Below are positions 51,651 to 60,705 of a stretch of 64,000 bases of DNA, piece by piece. Source of the stretch: Fretibacter rubidus. GTDB taxonomy: Bacteria > Pseudomonadota > Alphaproteobacteria > Caulobacterales > Maricaulaceae. The translations under genes were made by a program, and so were the position numbers. Under the pieces are notes generated by a model. The model was not told the DNA's origin and made no database searches. It saw nothing but the letters and a program-made list of their open reading frames with translations. Where the stretch lies: assembly GCF_041429785.1 (NCBI RefSeq), contig NZ_CP163423.1, forward strand, positions 1,426,001 through 1,490,000, given 5' to 3'. Positions within the stretch are counted from its first letter, which is position 1, and every line of letters begins with the position of its first letter.

Positions 51651-51698
51651 ATTAGTCGTGCGTTTGTGCCGTTTGCTAGATGACGACTTTGCGAACGG

Positions 51699-52673
51699 CT
51701 AAGCCGCTCTAATCAAGGGCTTGAGGCTCGCATGAATATCAGGACATTCTTGGGCCAGAAAATCAAGCAACGCGCGCTCATTGGCATCAATTGTCCCGTC
51801 CCGGTTCAGTCGGTCGATTAACCAGCTTGCCTCTGTTTGGATAATACGTTCAGCATTAGCGACAGCCTTATGGTTCATATGTATTGCTGTTACTTTTTCT
51901 GATTGCAGTTGTTCACGCCAAGCGGAGAAGCTTTTGGCGATATTGCCAAGATTAAGCATACCAACGGGGGAGGTGTCCTCGAGCCATTTTTCACGACGAA
52001 GGGCTTCATTAGCCGTTGGTTCTTCCCACGCGCTAAGGGCCATTAGGTGATTTGCAATTGCGCCTACAAAGAGGCGTTGCCAACTAGGATGATTTTTCTC
52101 GCTCTGACAGCGCTCGTTTAAGTCAAATAAGGCTTCGGCCTCCATTTGTGATATGCTGGCCCCCGTATCACTACTGACGGCATAAAGAACAGTTTGAAGC
52201 AAGTTAACTTCGGCCTCTCCAATAACTCCAGCTTGTAACGCGCGGCCCTGACCCCAATAGCCATCGCCGCTGATAACCGCCGCTTTAACGAGATCCAAAG
52301 CAAATTTTTCCAAGCGCTCGGTAACATTTTGCGCCGTTTTTAGCACGCTCATTAGAATTCCGATTTCAGTTTCGGTGCAGACCTCGCCGTCTTGTGCAAT
52401 CCGCGCGATAAGCCAAGAGGCCTTGGCATCAGTGACATAACCTTTGGGGACAGTCTGCGAGACAAGAAAATGTGTGATGGCATTGATAAAATACTCGCGC
52501 CAACCGTTTGGCGTCGTCATTGTATCATTTATCACAAATAGAGCGTCGGCCTCCACTGGACTAATATCAAAATCATGGCTGGTCGCACGACGCAGCGTGA
52601 GTAGCCCTGCCTCAGTTAATTCGCCTTGTGCCGTAATCTCTTTGATAAGCTCTTTAAACTTTGCGTCGTTCAT
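51699..52673 (-). CDS. Internally repeated helical protein of unknown function
   Basis: A 324-residue soluble helical protein that I cannot assign. It is an internal duplication: residues 41-98 (EADALF, then WREYFINAITHFL, then KASWLIARIAQDGEV) align with 178-295 (EAEALF, WQRLFVGAIANHL, EASWLIDRLNRDGTI). A short motif with G-x-[LVI]-x-x-x-E recurs four times (about residues 17, 96, 149 and 293), the last (LNRDGTIDANE) resembling a degenerate EF-hand or TerB-like loop. Start ATG 52673 with an AGGA site. It lies between proA and bactofilin, and a strong terminator separates it from the latter. Confidence 0.8.
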   Translation of the reverse strand: MNDAKFKELIKEITAQGELTEAGLLTLRRATSHDFDISPVEADALFVINDTMTTPNGWREYFINAITHFLVSQTVPKGYVTDAKASWLIARIAQDGEVCTETEIGILMSVLKTAQNVTERLEKFALDLVKAAVISGDGYWGQGRALQAGVIGEAEVNLLQTVLYAVSSDTGASISQMEAEALFDLNERCQSEKNHPSWQRLFVGAIANHLMALSAWEEPTANEALRREKWLEDTSPVGMLNLGNIAKSFSAWREQLQSEKVTAIHMNHKAVANAERIIQTEASWLIDRLNRDGTIDANERALLDFLAQECPDIHASLKPLIRAA

Positions 52674-52739
52674 CTTGTCCTCGCGCCAAAACTATTGGTT
52701 TATTGGACGATAAGGTAAAAAGCTTTCAATTCGCCTAAC

Positions 52740-52763
52740 AAAAAACCCGGCACTAGGCCGGGT
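52740..52763 (-). terminator. Rho-independent terminator after bactofilin
   Basis: On the minus strand ACCCGGC-CTAGT-GCCGGGT followed by six T residues, 24 bases past the bactofilin stop. A perfect 7-bp GC-rich stem with a 5-base loop: a classic intrinsic terminator ending the peptidase-bactofilin operon. Confidence 0.9.
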
Positions 52764-52786
52764 ATAAACTCTTATGAAATATAGAA

Positions 52787-53257
52787 CTAAGCGGTTTGTT
52801 TGTTATCAGCCGCTGGTTTAATTGGTGTTGGCGCCTTGGTTTTACGCGCGCATTTTCCGTCAAAAAACGCGCCATTCGCAATGCTAAGTTCATCTTGTGT
52901 TAAATCGGCGGCTACATTGGCCGTCTCGGCTAGTTCTACTGAAATCGCAGTGACTTTACCTTGGACTTTGCCTCGAATAAGGACGCGGTCTGCTTTGATA
53001 GTACCGTTAACAGAGCCTGACTCGCCAACAGTCAAAACGGAGGCGATGATGTTACCATCAAGACGACCGTCAACTTGCACTTCGCCTTCGGTTTTAATGT
53101 CACCATTAATAGTGATATCGCGACCAAGAATTGAAGGAACAGAGTTACCTGCTGGACGAGCGGATGATGTGGATGGTTTTTTCATAGTCGGGACTTCCAT
53201 AGGGGCTGTTGTCGTTGGGGTAGTCGTATTTTTTGGAGTGCTGCTTTTACTGAACAT
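52787..53257 (-). CDS. Bactofilin (polymer-forming cytoskeletal protein)
   Basis: A 156-residue bactofilin. A disordered Thr/Pro-rich N-tail (about 45 residues) is followed by the beta-helical core with regular 'G.i.v.g' turns: ITINGDIKTEGEVQVDGRLDGN, SGSVNGTIKADRVLIRGKVQGK, in pieces DIKTEGEVQVDGRLDG and INGTIKA-like repeats, ending in a Pro/Lys tail. Bactofilins polymerise without nucleotide at the membrane and place cell-wall enzymes. The start overlaps the end of the upstream M23 peptidase gene by 11 bp, the same pairing as bactofilin and LmdC-type peptidases in stalked and budding alphaproteobacteria, where they shape growth zones. Confidence 0.93.
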   Translation of the reverse strand: MFSKSSTPKNTTTPTTTAPMEVPTMKKPSTSSARPAGNSVPSILGRDITINGDIKTEGEVQVDGRLDGNIIASVLTVGESGSVNGTIKADRVLIRGKVQGKVTAISVELAETANVAADLTQDELSIANGAFFDGKCARKTKAPTPIKPAADNKQTA

Positions 53258-54458
53258 AATTACCTGCCTTTAAAAATTTATCGGGGTCATAATCATGACC
53301 TTGAAAAAAAACTTCATAGTGTAAATGTGTGGCGGTACTACGACCCGTAGACCCCATAGCCCCTATTTTTTCACCTTTTTTGACGCGCGCACCGCGTTTG
53401 ACGTGAATTTTATCAAGATGCGCGTAACGCGTTACAAATCCGTGGCCATGGTCGATTTCTACAGACTTGCCGTAGCCACCATTACGACCAGAAAACTTAA
53501 CAATACCATCGGCTGTGGCTACGATCTCAGCACCGCGGTAAGCACCAAAATCAACACCGCCGTGAAAGGCAGGGCGACCATTCATAGGATCTTTGCGCAT
53601 ACCGTAAGCACTCGTACGGTAGTGATCAGATGCCACAGGGATACCAAATGGTATTGATAACATGGCATTGTCCAAAGCTTCAGCTTCCTTCACCCTAGCC
53701 TTGATAGAGGCTACACGGTTCGCCATTGAGGACCCTGATTTAGCTATGTCATTATCCATCGGCACAAAAAGGCCACCCTCCCCAAAGCCACCATTCTTTA
53801 AAATCGTATCAACGCTAAGCTTTGTTTCGCCGACGATGGCGCGGTTACGCTCGATACGGTCAAGCGTTGAGGCCTCAGCTTCCGCTAAGATTTCATTTTG
53901 TGTGATTTTCAATTTTTGAACATTGGGGTCGATATCAGTATCAATTTCAAGAGCCGCCATCTTGCGTAAATCTTTACGGGGACGGCGGGGAAGCACATCA
54001 CGCTCTCTGGGATCCATCAAGACGCGGCTGCTCGCGTATTCAACGGCTGTAATCGGCTGCATCGTTGAGCGACCTGTTGAATCGACAAACTGTGCGATTG
54101 TATCGGTGGCTTCTGCAAATTCGCGTGTCTGAGCCTCAAATGTTTGGCGCTGCTGTGCAATTAAATTTTCAGCATTTTGAAGTTTTGCCTCAGCATCCGC
54201 AACACGGCGATCAAATTCAGCTTGGAGTTCTTGGCTAGATTTAATTTTGGCGCTGAAGGGATTGTTACCTAATATAAGCGACCCCATCGTCAATACGCAC
54301 CATAAAGCGACAACTGTAAGGGTAGAGACGACAGCCAACTGAATCCGTGTGGTTAAAACGAAATAGTGAACTTCACCACCTGTCCGGTGGTAAATCTGCC
54401 GTTCAGGAAGATAGTGTAGAATACGCGAGCGGCATTCATCTCTAATGTCGTTCAGCAT
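53247..54458 (-). CDS. M23 family peptidoglycan endopeptidase (LmdC-like)
   Basis: A 403-residue membrane-anchored peptidase. One transmembrane segment lies near residues 38-62 (LAVVSTLTVVALWCVLTMGS), then a coiled coil (about 75-120, QAEFDRRVADAEAKLQNAEN), then the LytM/M23 domain with zinc ligands in HGGVDFGAYRG and HLHYEVF, plus RYAHLDKI. It cuts peptidoglycan cross-bridges. The start is taken at ATG 54458, where GGGGA stands 6 bp upstream; a TTG 21 bp further is less likely. It overlaps the bactofilin gene, which probably localises it. Confidence 0.9.
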   Translation of the reverse strand: MLNDIRDECRSRILHYLPERQIYHRTGGEVHYFVLTTRIQLAVVSTLTVVALWCVLTMGSLILGNNPFSAKIKSSQELQAEFDRRVADAEAKLQNAENLIAQQRQTFEAQTREFAEATDTIAQFVDSTGRSTMQPITAVEYASSRVLMDPRERDVLPRRPRKDLRKMAALEIDTDIDPNVQKLKITQNEILAEAEASTLDRIERNRAIVGETKLSVDTILKNGGFGEGGLFVPMDNDIAKSGSSMANRVASIKARVKEAEALDNAMLSIPFGIPVASDHYRTSAYGMRKDPMNGRPAFHGGVDFGAYRGAEIVATADGIVKFSGRNGGYGKSVEIDHGHGFVTRYAHLDKIHVKRGARVKKGEKIGAMGSTGRSTATHLHYEVFFQGHDYDPDKFLKAGNYVQ

Positions 54459-54570
54459 GATTCCCCAATCAGAGTACAAGTCTAGTATATCATATGCCCT
54501 AAACTCTTATAAAACTTAAACAGATTTGTAAGGTGTTTTACAGTGAAAACAAGAGAGCCTGTCTAAAAAT

Positions 54571-55380
54571 TCATGTGTTAGGGGCTAGTGGCATATAAAA
54601 TTCGCGTGGAAGCTGCGCTTTATCGCGCGCAACCACGTTGAATGGCGGTTTTAAGGGCCCTTTGAAGTATTTTTTGACGAGTGTTTGAAAGTGCAGCGCA
54701 TCATCTATTGTCGAATTACGCGTAATTACACTAAACCAACGGCGGCCAATCGCGACGTGTCCCACCTCTTCAGTGTAAATAATCTCTAATATCGCCGCAC
54801 TTTTAGAATCGCCTGCAGATTTCAGCTTCTCTATCATCGCGGGGGTTACGTCCAAACCGCGCGCTTCTAACACCATAGGTGCAATTGCTAGCCGTGCTGC
54901 AAAATTGTCTTTTGTCGCAAGGGCCGCGTCCCAAAGCCCGTTATGGGCTGGCAGGTCGCCGTAGGTAACGTCCATTTCCGATAATCTATCCGTAATCAGT
55001 CCGAAATGTCGGGCTTCGTCGTCACACACGCTTATCCAATCCGAAGCGAAGGCTTTGCGGTCTTCATGGGGCAGAAGGGGGTTGTGAATAAATCGCGCAA
55101 CCATATCCGCAGCCAAATCAATAGCGTTGAATTCAATATGGGCAACGGCATGCATAAGAGCGGCCCGACCGTGTTCTGATCCGAGCCTGCGCCGCGGCAC
55201 ATCACTGGGCGAGACGCAAACTGGACGCTCTGGACGGGCGGGGTAATCTTTTGGCGAAATTGGTTCGCCAATATCGACACCGTCTTTCCAAGCTTTGGAT
55301 AATGCATGCGCGGCAACGACCTTGTTCTGTGGATTGGAGGATTGTAAAACGCGCTCAGCCAGTAACGAAACCGTTGTCAC
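54571..55380 (-). CDS. DUF455 ferritin-like protein
   Basis: A 269-residue protein of the DUF455 ferritin-like family. The helical core contains the repeated metal-ligand pattern AHIEFNAIDLAADMVARF (near 95) and DDEARHFGLI (near 135), with a final EEVGHVAIGRRWF; these E and ExxH motifs match a di-iron four-helix bundle. N-terminal RPVCVSPSDVPRRRLGS is typical. Start is GTG 55380, 2 bp after the peroxiredoxin stop, so the two form an operon. Function is not established; an oxidation or tRNA/aromatic hydroxylation-type reaction has been discussed for relatives. Confidence 0.87.
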   Translation of the reverse strand: MTTVSLLAERVLQSSNPQNKVVAAHALSKAWKDGVDIGEPISPKDYPARPERPVCVSPSDVPRRRLGSEHGRAALMHAVAHIEFNAIDLAADMVARFIHNPLLPHEDRKAFASDWISVCDDEARHFGLITDRLSEMDVTYGDLPAHNGLWDAALATKDNFAARLAIAPMVLEARGLDVTPAMIEKLKSAGDSKSAAILEIIYTEEVGHVAIGRRWFSVITRNSTIDDALHFQTLVKKYFKGPLKPPFNVVARDKAQLPREFYMPLAPNT

Positions 55381-55382
55381 GA

Positions 55383-55856
55383 CTAGGCTGCGGCCTCAAT
55401 GGCGGCGTCTACGACGGCGTCAACATGCCCTTTTACACGGACTTTGCGCCAAATTTCCAATATCTTGCCATTGGGATCGATTAAAAATGTGGAACGCTCA
55501 ATGCCCATATAAGTTTTACCGTACATGCTTTTTTCGACCCACACGCCGTAGCGTTCAATCATATCACCCTCGGCATCAGAACCCAGCGGTATGGTCAAGT
55601 CGTGTTTAGCGACAAATTTATCATGTTTGGCAACTTTGTCTTTCGACACACCAAGAATGTGGATATTCTTTACCTTTAGCGATTTCGCGTGCGCCGAGAA
55701 CCCAATCGCCTCTGTCGTACAGCCTGGCGTGTCGTCTTTTGGGTAAAAATACAGGATGAGGTAATGACCTTTGAAATCCGATAGGCTTATGTCTTCACCA
55801 CCGTCACGCGGCATAGTGACATCAGGGGCGGTATCACCAATTGATAGGGCTGGCAT
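55383..55856 (-). CDS. bcp: Bcp/PrxQ-type thiol peroxidase
   Basis: A 157-residue peroxiredoxin reducing hydrogen and alkyl peroxides. The peroxidatic Cys46 sits in YPKDDTPGCTTEAIGF. The resolving cysteine found five residues later in many Bcp proteins is absent (Ile at that place), so it should act as a one-Cys type or use another thiol. The usual GVSKD strand and IERSTFLIDPNGKI end are present. First gene of the leftward pair with the DUF455 protein. Confidence 0.93.
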   Translation of the reverse strand: MPALSIGDTAPDVTMPRDGGEDISLSDFKGHYLILYFYPKDDTPGCTTEAIGFSAHAKSLKVKNIHILGVSKDKVAKHDKFVAKHDLTIPLGSDAEGDMIERYGVWVEKSMYGKTYMGIERSTFLIDPNGKILEIWRKVRVKGHVDAVVDAAIEAAA

Positions 55857-55935
55857 AAAATTCTCCGTTACGGTTGTGTAACCTACATACGACTGACTAG
55901 ATTTCTAGGTTTGATGGGCTTAAAGCACAAGACTT

Positions 55936-58900
55936 ATGATGCACTCTGTTGACATTGATACTGCGCCCAACGCAACAGTTGATCTTGCAGAGACAGGGGA
56001 TGGTGACGCCGCGCGTCCTCAAAAGTTCAAAGCAGTCCTCTTGCGTATCGGATACCGCATTTTTCGCCTCTTAGGGGAATTTACGGCTATTGCGCTGGGG
56101 TTAGCGTTCTTTTGGACATGTGCCATTAATATTTTAGTGGCGCAGAAAACACTTGATATTAGCTTTCTGAAACCGAATGCAGCCCTGCGGTTTGCGAATG
56201 CTTTTGATGGTCAAACTGCGGATGTCGGGACAATGACCTTGGAATGGCACGCCAAAGATAACACAGTCACATTTGAAGCAACTAATATCGTTGTTAAAGA
56301 TGCAACTGATGCCCCGCTACAAACCATAAATCGCCTGCAAGGTGACCTGGCTCTGCGTGATGTGCTCAGGGCTAAACTAAATCCTATTGCTGTTTCAATT
56401 AATGGCGGACAATTAAGCTATAAACGCGGTGAAGACGGTCGCGTAATCGCGGGGCTTGGTACGCCGAGTACCGTAGGTCAGTTCGGGCCGATATGGGAAG
56501 GTGGCGGCACTGCAAAAAATGCAGATACGACTAACCTACAGCTAGAACGGGCTCAGTTTCGTAATGTAACAATATTTGTGCAAGATGCCGTCAACGATAT
56601 GGATTTAACCCTGGTTGACACCTCGCTGTTAATCAATCGAGACGACAACCAAATTCAATTTGAAGGCGACGCAAAATTGCAAGCCCTGGATACTGAAAGC
56701 CAAAGCGACGTGACAATTGCGGGTGCAGTCAGCGATGATTTTCAGGACTTCGACCTGACGCTTGATATGAAAGCGTTCAATCCAGCGCAAGTTTTGCCAA
56801 AGGCCGGACCATTATCGCAGGCCCGAATGCTAGATGCGACCATGGACTTTAACGCTATTGTTAAAGCGAACGCGGCAACCGGTCTGACTGCATTATCACT
56901 CGATGTGATCGTGGGTGAGGGGCAACTCATCACCGCGGAGCGCAGTGATACCTTTCGTACAGCCTCTATCTCGGCTGATTATAACGTAGAAGACATGACG
57001 TTAGATGTTACTGAGTTGGATATTGATAGTAATCAGATATCGGCAAATGGCACAGCCACATTAAGCGGCATTGGGACGCCTGCCGACGGTTTTTTTGCAA
57101 CACCGCTCGATTACACACTGAACATGCGTGATGTTAGGCTTGATTTAACGCCAAGATTTGACGCGCCGCTCTTGGCTAACACCCTCACAGCCGATGGAAC
57201 TTGGGATAAATCGTCAAATTTAATCGTTTTTGATAGCCTTATAGCAGATTTTGGAACCTATCAATTTGACCTCTCTGGGCAATTTGACAGAGATAATGAA
57301 GGCTCCCCCGAGTTGATTGTCGTCGACGGCAAAATAAACGGCATAATGACTCGTGAGGATTTGCTGGGGTTATGGCCAAGTAATTATATTCTAGGGGCTC
57401 GCAACTGGATCAAAAACTCCGTCATACAGGGTGATTTGTCCAATTTTGACATAGCCTTGCGCGCAAATGCGGAGGCCTTAGCGCAACCGACATTACCAAA
57501 TGAAGCCTTGGTCATGACATTTGACTTGGTGAATACGGATATCCGCTACATTCGCACGATGACCCCTGTAACCGGGGCGATGGGGCGCGGCAAGCTTGAA
57601 GGTAACCGTGCAACGGCCGTTTTGGATAGCGGCCGGGTAGGCAATATATCATTAAGTAACGGCACCGTCGAAATCCCGCGCATTTATCCATATGGCGGGA
57701 CACTCAACATTGCTGCGGACGGCGAGGGACCCGTTCAGGACCTCTTATCGCTTATTGATGAAAAGCCATTTGAATATGTCAGTCAATATGATGTTGAACC
57801 AGATAGTTTTACGGGCCACGGAAAAATTCGGCTTAGTCTTAGCCGGCCTCTCCGTGAACGTATAAGCTATAACGATATTGATTATACCGTTACGGGCACA
57901 TTATCAGACGTTACTGCCCCCTTCGCCTTGGGCGATTACAGTCTGAACAATGGTAATGTCACCATGTTAGTGGATAGAGACAGCCTGTCGGTAAAAGGGC
58001 CTGTACGCCTCGGTGCGTGGGACGCGGACTTGGCCTGGAACGAGACATTTGATGCCGGTGCGACGCCAACCCGTTACCGTATTAATGGTGTTCTTGGACG
58101 CGATGACCTTGACGGCTTTGGGCTTGGATTTCGAGAATTCATTGACGGTGATATCGGCTTGAAAATCGACGCGGTTGCTGATGGTTTAGATATCACGGGC
58201 GCTACGGTGACCGCCGACTTAAGCAAAACGGACCTACGCCTTGGGCCATATTGGAGCAAAGACGCAGGCGTTAGCGCGCAAATGACTGGGGACATGTCTT
58301 TTACCAAAGTTGCGGGTTTGGGCCTGAATAATATTCAAATCCAAGCCCCAGGCCTTGATGTAGCGGGGTCGCTGGACCTGGCGACTGATTTTCGGTTGAT
58401 AAATCTAGACTTATCCCGCGCAAAAATTGCTGGCTTCATCGACGCGACGGTGCAGATGAAACCAAGTGAGGAGCAAGACAGATTCAATGCTTTGATTACG
58501 GGCAATTATTTGGACGTCTCGCCTTTCGTGGCGGGCATGGTCGGCGGTGACGAGGGGCAAACATTAGACGTGCCAATACTACTGACCGCGGCTTTGGGGC
58601 GGCTTGCTTTAAATGAAGCCTATGTTCTAAGGGACGCAAATGTGTTGTTTGCTCATGACGGTATTGGCGTGCGTCAGGCGCGCCTAAAAGGCGTGGGCGA
58701 TAACGGCAATGTCATGTTGGATCTACAGACGGATGACGAAAATTTACAGCGCGTTCTAAAGCTGGATATCCCGAGCGCGTCTGATGCGGCTTTTGCTTTT
58801 TTGGGCTTAGAAAGTGTAACGGGCGGGATATTAGAGCTTGAAGCAACCATGCCAATAACGGCGATAGAAGGGCCTATTATTGGCACAGTATCCATAGCTG

Positions 58901-59397
58901 ATATGCAATTAGTCGGCGCACCCATCATGACGCGAATATTATCCTTGGCCTCTCTACAAGGCTTGGCCGACGCAATGTCGGGCGAAGGCCTTCGCTTTGA
59001 GAGTGCAGAAATTCCGTTTTCGCTGGATGGTTATAATTTGTCAGTACGCGGGGCCCGAGCCTCCGGCCCCGCGCTAGGGATGACAGGCGAGGGTGAAATA
59101 GACTTTTCCGCAAAGACCTTGGACGTAAACGGTGTGTTGGTACCCGCCTATACGGCGAACTCACTGCTGGCGGATATCCCCTTGATCGGCGATATATTTG
59201 TCGGCAAGAAAGGCGAGGGCATTTTCGCACTGAGCTACACTGTGAGAGGACCGTTCGAGAAAAGCCAAGTTGCGGTTAACCCGTTATCAGCCCTCACACC
59301 GGGTTTTTTGAGGGGAATATTTGCGCCCCAACGGGAAAAACTGCCAGAACAAGTTATTGAGAAAATTGAGAGCGTGCGGCCAGCAGCCAGTGAATAA
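55936..59397 (+). CDS. YhdP-like AsmA-family envelope protein
   Basis: A 1153-residue AsmA-superfamily protein (DUF3971/YhdP type). One N-terminal transmembrane helix lies near residues 50-72 (FTAIALGLAFFWTCAINILV), and the remaining 1,080 residues are repetitive beta strands that in this family form a bridge across the periplasm moving phospholipids to the outer membrane. The C-terminal AsmA-like domain contains MTRILSLASLQGLADAMSGEGL, typical of the family. Two adjacent ATG codons at 55936/55939 are both possible. Single rightward gene; its stop lies 1 bp before the convergent tyrS stop. Confidence 0.9.
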   Translation: MMHSVDIDTAPNATVDLAETGDGDAARPQKFKAVLLRIGYRIFRLLGEFTAIALGLAFFWTCAINILVAQKTLDISFLKPNAALRFANAFDGQTADVGTMTLEWHAKDNTVTFEATNIVVKDATDAPLQTINRLQGDLALRDVLRAKLNPIAVSINGGQLSYKRGEDGRVIAGLGTPSTVGQFGPIWEGGGTAKNADTTNLQLERAQFRNVTIFVQDAVNDMDLTLVDTSLLINRDDNQIQFEGDAKLQALDTESQSDVTIAGAVSDDFQDFDLTLDMKAFNPAQVLPKAGPLSQARMLDATMDFNAIVKANAATGLTALSLDVIVGEGQLITAERSDTFRTASISADYNVEDMTLDVTELDIDSNQISANGTATLSGIGTPADGFFATPLDYTLNMRDVRLDLTPRFDAPLLANTLTADGTWDKSSNLIVFDSLIADFGTYQFDLSGQFDRDNEGSPELIVVDGKINGIMTREDLLGLWPSNYILGARNWIKNSVIQGDLSNFDIALRANAEALAQPTLPNEALVMTFDLVNTDIRYIRTMTPVTGAMGRGKLEGNRATAVLDSGRVGNISLSNGTVEIPRIYPYGGTLNIAADGEGPVQDLLSLIDEKPFEYVSQYDVEPDSFTGHGKIRLSLSRPLRERISYNDIDYTVTGTLSDVTAPFALGDYSLNNGNVTMLVDRDSLSVKGPVRLGAWDADLAWNETFDAGATPTRYRINGVLGRDDLDGFGLGFREFIDGDIGLKIDAVADGLDITGATVTADLSKTDLRLGPYWSKDAGVSAQMTGDMSFTKVAGLGLNNIQIQAPGLDVAGSLDLATDFRLINLDLSRAKIAGFIDATVQMKPSEEQDRFNALITGNYLDVSPFVAGMVGGDEGQTLDVPILLTAALGRLALNEAYVLRDANVLFAHDGIGVRQARLKGVGDNGNVMLDLQTDDENLQRVLKLDIPSASDAAFAFLGLESVTGGILELEATMPITAIEGPIIGTVSIADMQLVGAPIMTRILSLASLQGLADAMSGEGLRFESAEIPFSLDGYNLSVRGARASGPALGMTGEGEIDFSAKTLDVNGVLVPAYTANSLLADIPLIGDIFVGKKGEGIFALSYTVRGPFEKSQVAVNPLSALTPGFLRGIFAPQREKLPEQVIEKIESVRPAASE

Positions 59398-59398
59398 G

Positions 59399-60655
59399 CT
59401 AGCTTGGCTTAATCAGAGCATGACGTTTTTTGCCCACTGATATTTTTATGACTCCGTCCTTAATGTCGTCTTGGCCAAGCATCATATCCGGGTCACTGAC
59501 GCGTTCATCGTTCACCTTCAGGGCATTGCCTTTAATATGGCGACGGCCCTCACCTTTTGAACTGGCAAGACCGACCAATATAGCCGCGTCCAAAATATTC
59601 ATCGCGACATCAGAGACCTCAAATGTCGGTAATCCTGCGGCCGCGCCGCCTTGCTCAAACGTTTTGCGGGCTGTGGCTTCTGCATCCTTTGCGGCGGCTT
59701 CTCCGTGCAGCATTGTTGTCGCCTCATTGGCCAGAACAATCTTAGCTGTGTTTATATCTGCGCCTTCTAAGGACTCCAGTTTTGCAATCTCGTCTAACGG
59801 TAAATCCGTGAACAGCCGCATAAATCGCCCGACATCGGCGTCATCCGTGTTGCGCCAAAATTGCCAGTAATCATAAGGTGATTTGAAATAATCAGCCCCC
59901 AAAGCGGGGTCACTGTTCAGCCATACAGCCCCGTCAGCCGTCTTACCCATTTTACCGCCCGATGCCGTGGTAATGAGCGGCGTAGTAAAGCCGTAAACCT
60001 CATTACCTTCCATGCGACGGGTCAGGTCAACACCTGTTGTGATATTACCCCATTGGTCAGATCCGCCCAGTTGCAAGGTGCAGCCGTAACGCCGATTAAG
60101 TTCAACAAAATCATAGCTTTGTAGCAAGGGGTAGTTAAATTCCAAGAACGTCATGGGCTGCTCATTTTCTAAGCGCCGCTTCACTGTATCCATTGTCACC
60201 ATGCGGTTGATTGTAAACAAAGGCCCAACATCACGCAGAAATTCGATATAGCCCAGTCCTTCTAGCCAGTCGGCATTATCGACCATTATAGCACCGTTGG
60301 GGCCGTCAAAGTTAAGGAACCTGTCAAACACACTCATGATACCGTTTTTGTTCTCGGCAATCTTCTCTGTGGTCAGCATGGCGCGGGATTTGTCTTTGCC
60401 GGACGGGTCACCAATCTTGGTCGTGCCGCCCCCCATAAGAACAATGGGGCGTCCGCCAGCACGTTGTAGGTGCCGCAGCATCATAATTTGCACTAATGAG
60501 CCGACATGCAGGCTTGGTGCGGTACAATCGAAACCGATATAACCGGTGACTGGACCGTCAACGCCTGCTTTATCTAAGGCAGCTTCATCGGTACATTGAT
60601 ATAAAAACCCACGCTCGACGAGGGTTTGCATCAGTTTGGATTGATATTGTGCCAT
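59399..60655 (-). CDS. tyrS: Tyrosyl-tRNA synthetase
   Basis: A 418-residue class I synthetase that charges tRNA-Tyr. The HIGH signature reads HVGS at about 50-53 in [13 protein letters not shown]; the tyrosine-binding [17 protein letters not shown] is near 200; the KMSKS loop appears as [13 protein letters not shown] near 240; the C-terminal 60 residues form the S4 RNA-binding domain. Length is normal for the bacterial TyrRS. Divergent from anmK with about 50 bp between starts. Confidence 0.97.
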   Translation of the reverse strand: MAQYQSKLMQTLVERGFLYQCTDEAALDKAGVDGPVTGYIGFDCTAPSLHVGSLVQIMMLRHLQRAGGRPIVLMGGGTTKIGDPSGKDKSRAMLTTEKIAENKNGIMSVFDRFLNFDGPNGAIMVDNADWLEGLGYIEFLRDVGPLFTINRMVTMDTVKRRLENEQPMTFLEFNYPLLQSYDFVELNRRYGCTLQLGGSDQWGNITTGVDLTRRMEGNEVYGFTTPLITTASGGKMGKTADGAVWLNSDPALGADYFKSPYDYWQFWRNTDDADVGRFMRLFTDLPLDEIAKLESLEGADINTAKIVLANEATTMLHGEAAAKDAEATARKTFEQGGAAAGLPTFEVSDVAMNILDAAILVGLASSKGEGRRHIKGNALKVNDERVSDPDMMLGQDDIKDGVIKISVGKKRHALIKPS

Positions 60656-60705
60656 GAATCACGCCTATAGTGATGGTGAAAGGCCTTCTATCAAAGGCAC
60701 AAACG

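Noticed and set aside
52800-53273. Open frame opposite the bactofilin gene
   Set aside because: Shadow of a clear bactofilin on the other strand; composition is Ser/Thr/Pro-rich and without domain.
53641-53654. Palindrome ATACCAAATGGTAT, like two GntR half-sites
   Set aside because: It lies inside the M23 peptidase coding sequence, far from any start, and encodes a normal part of the protein; probably chance.
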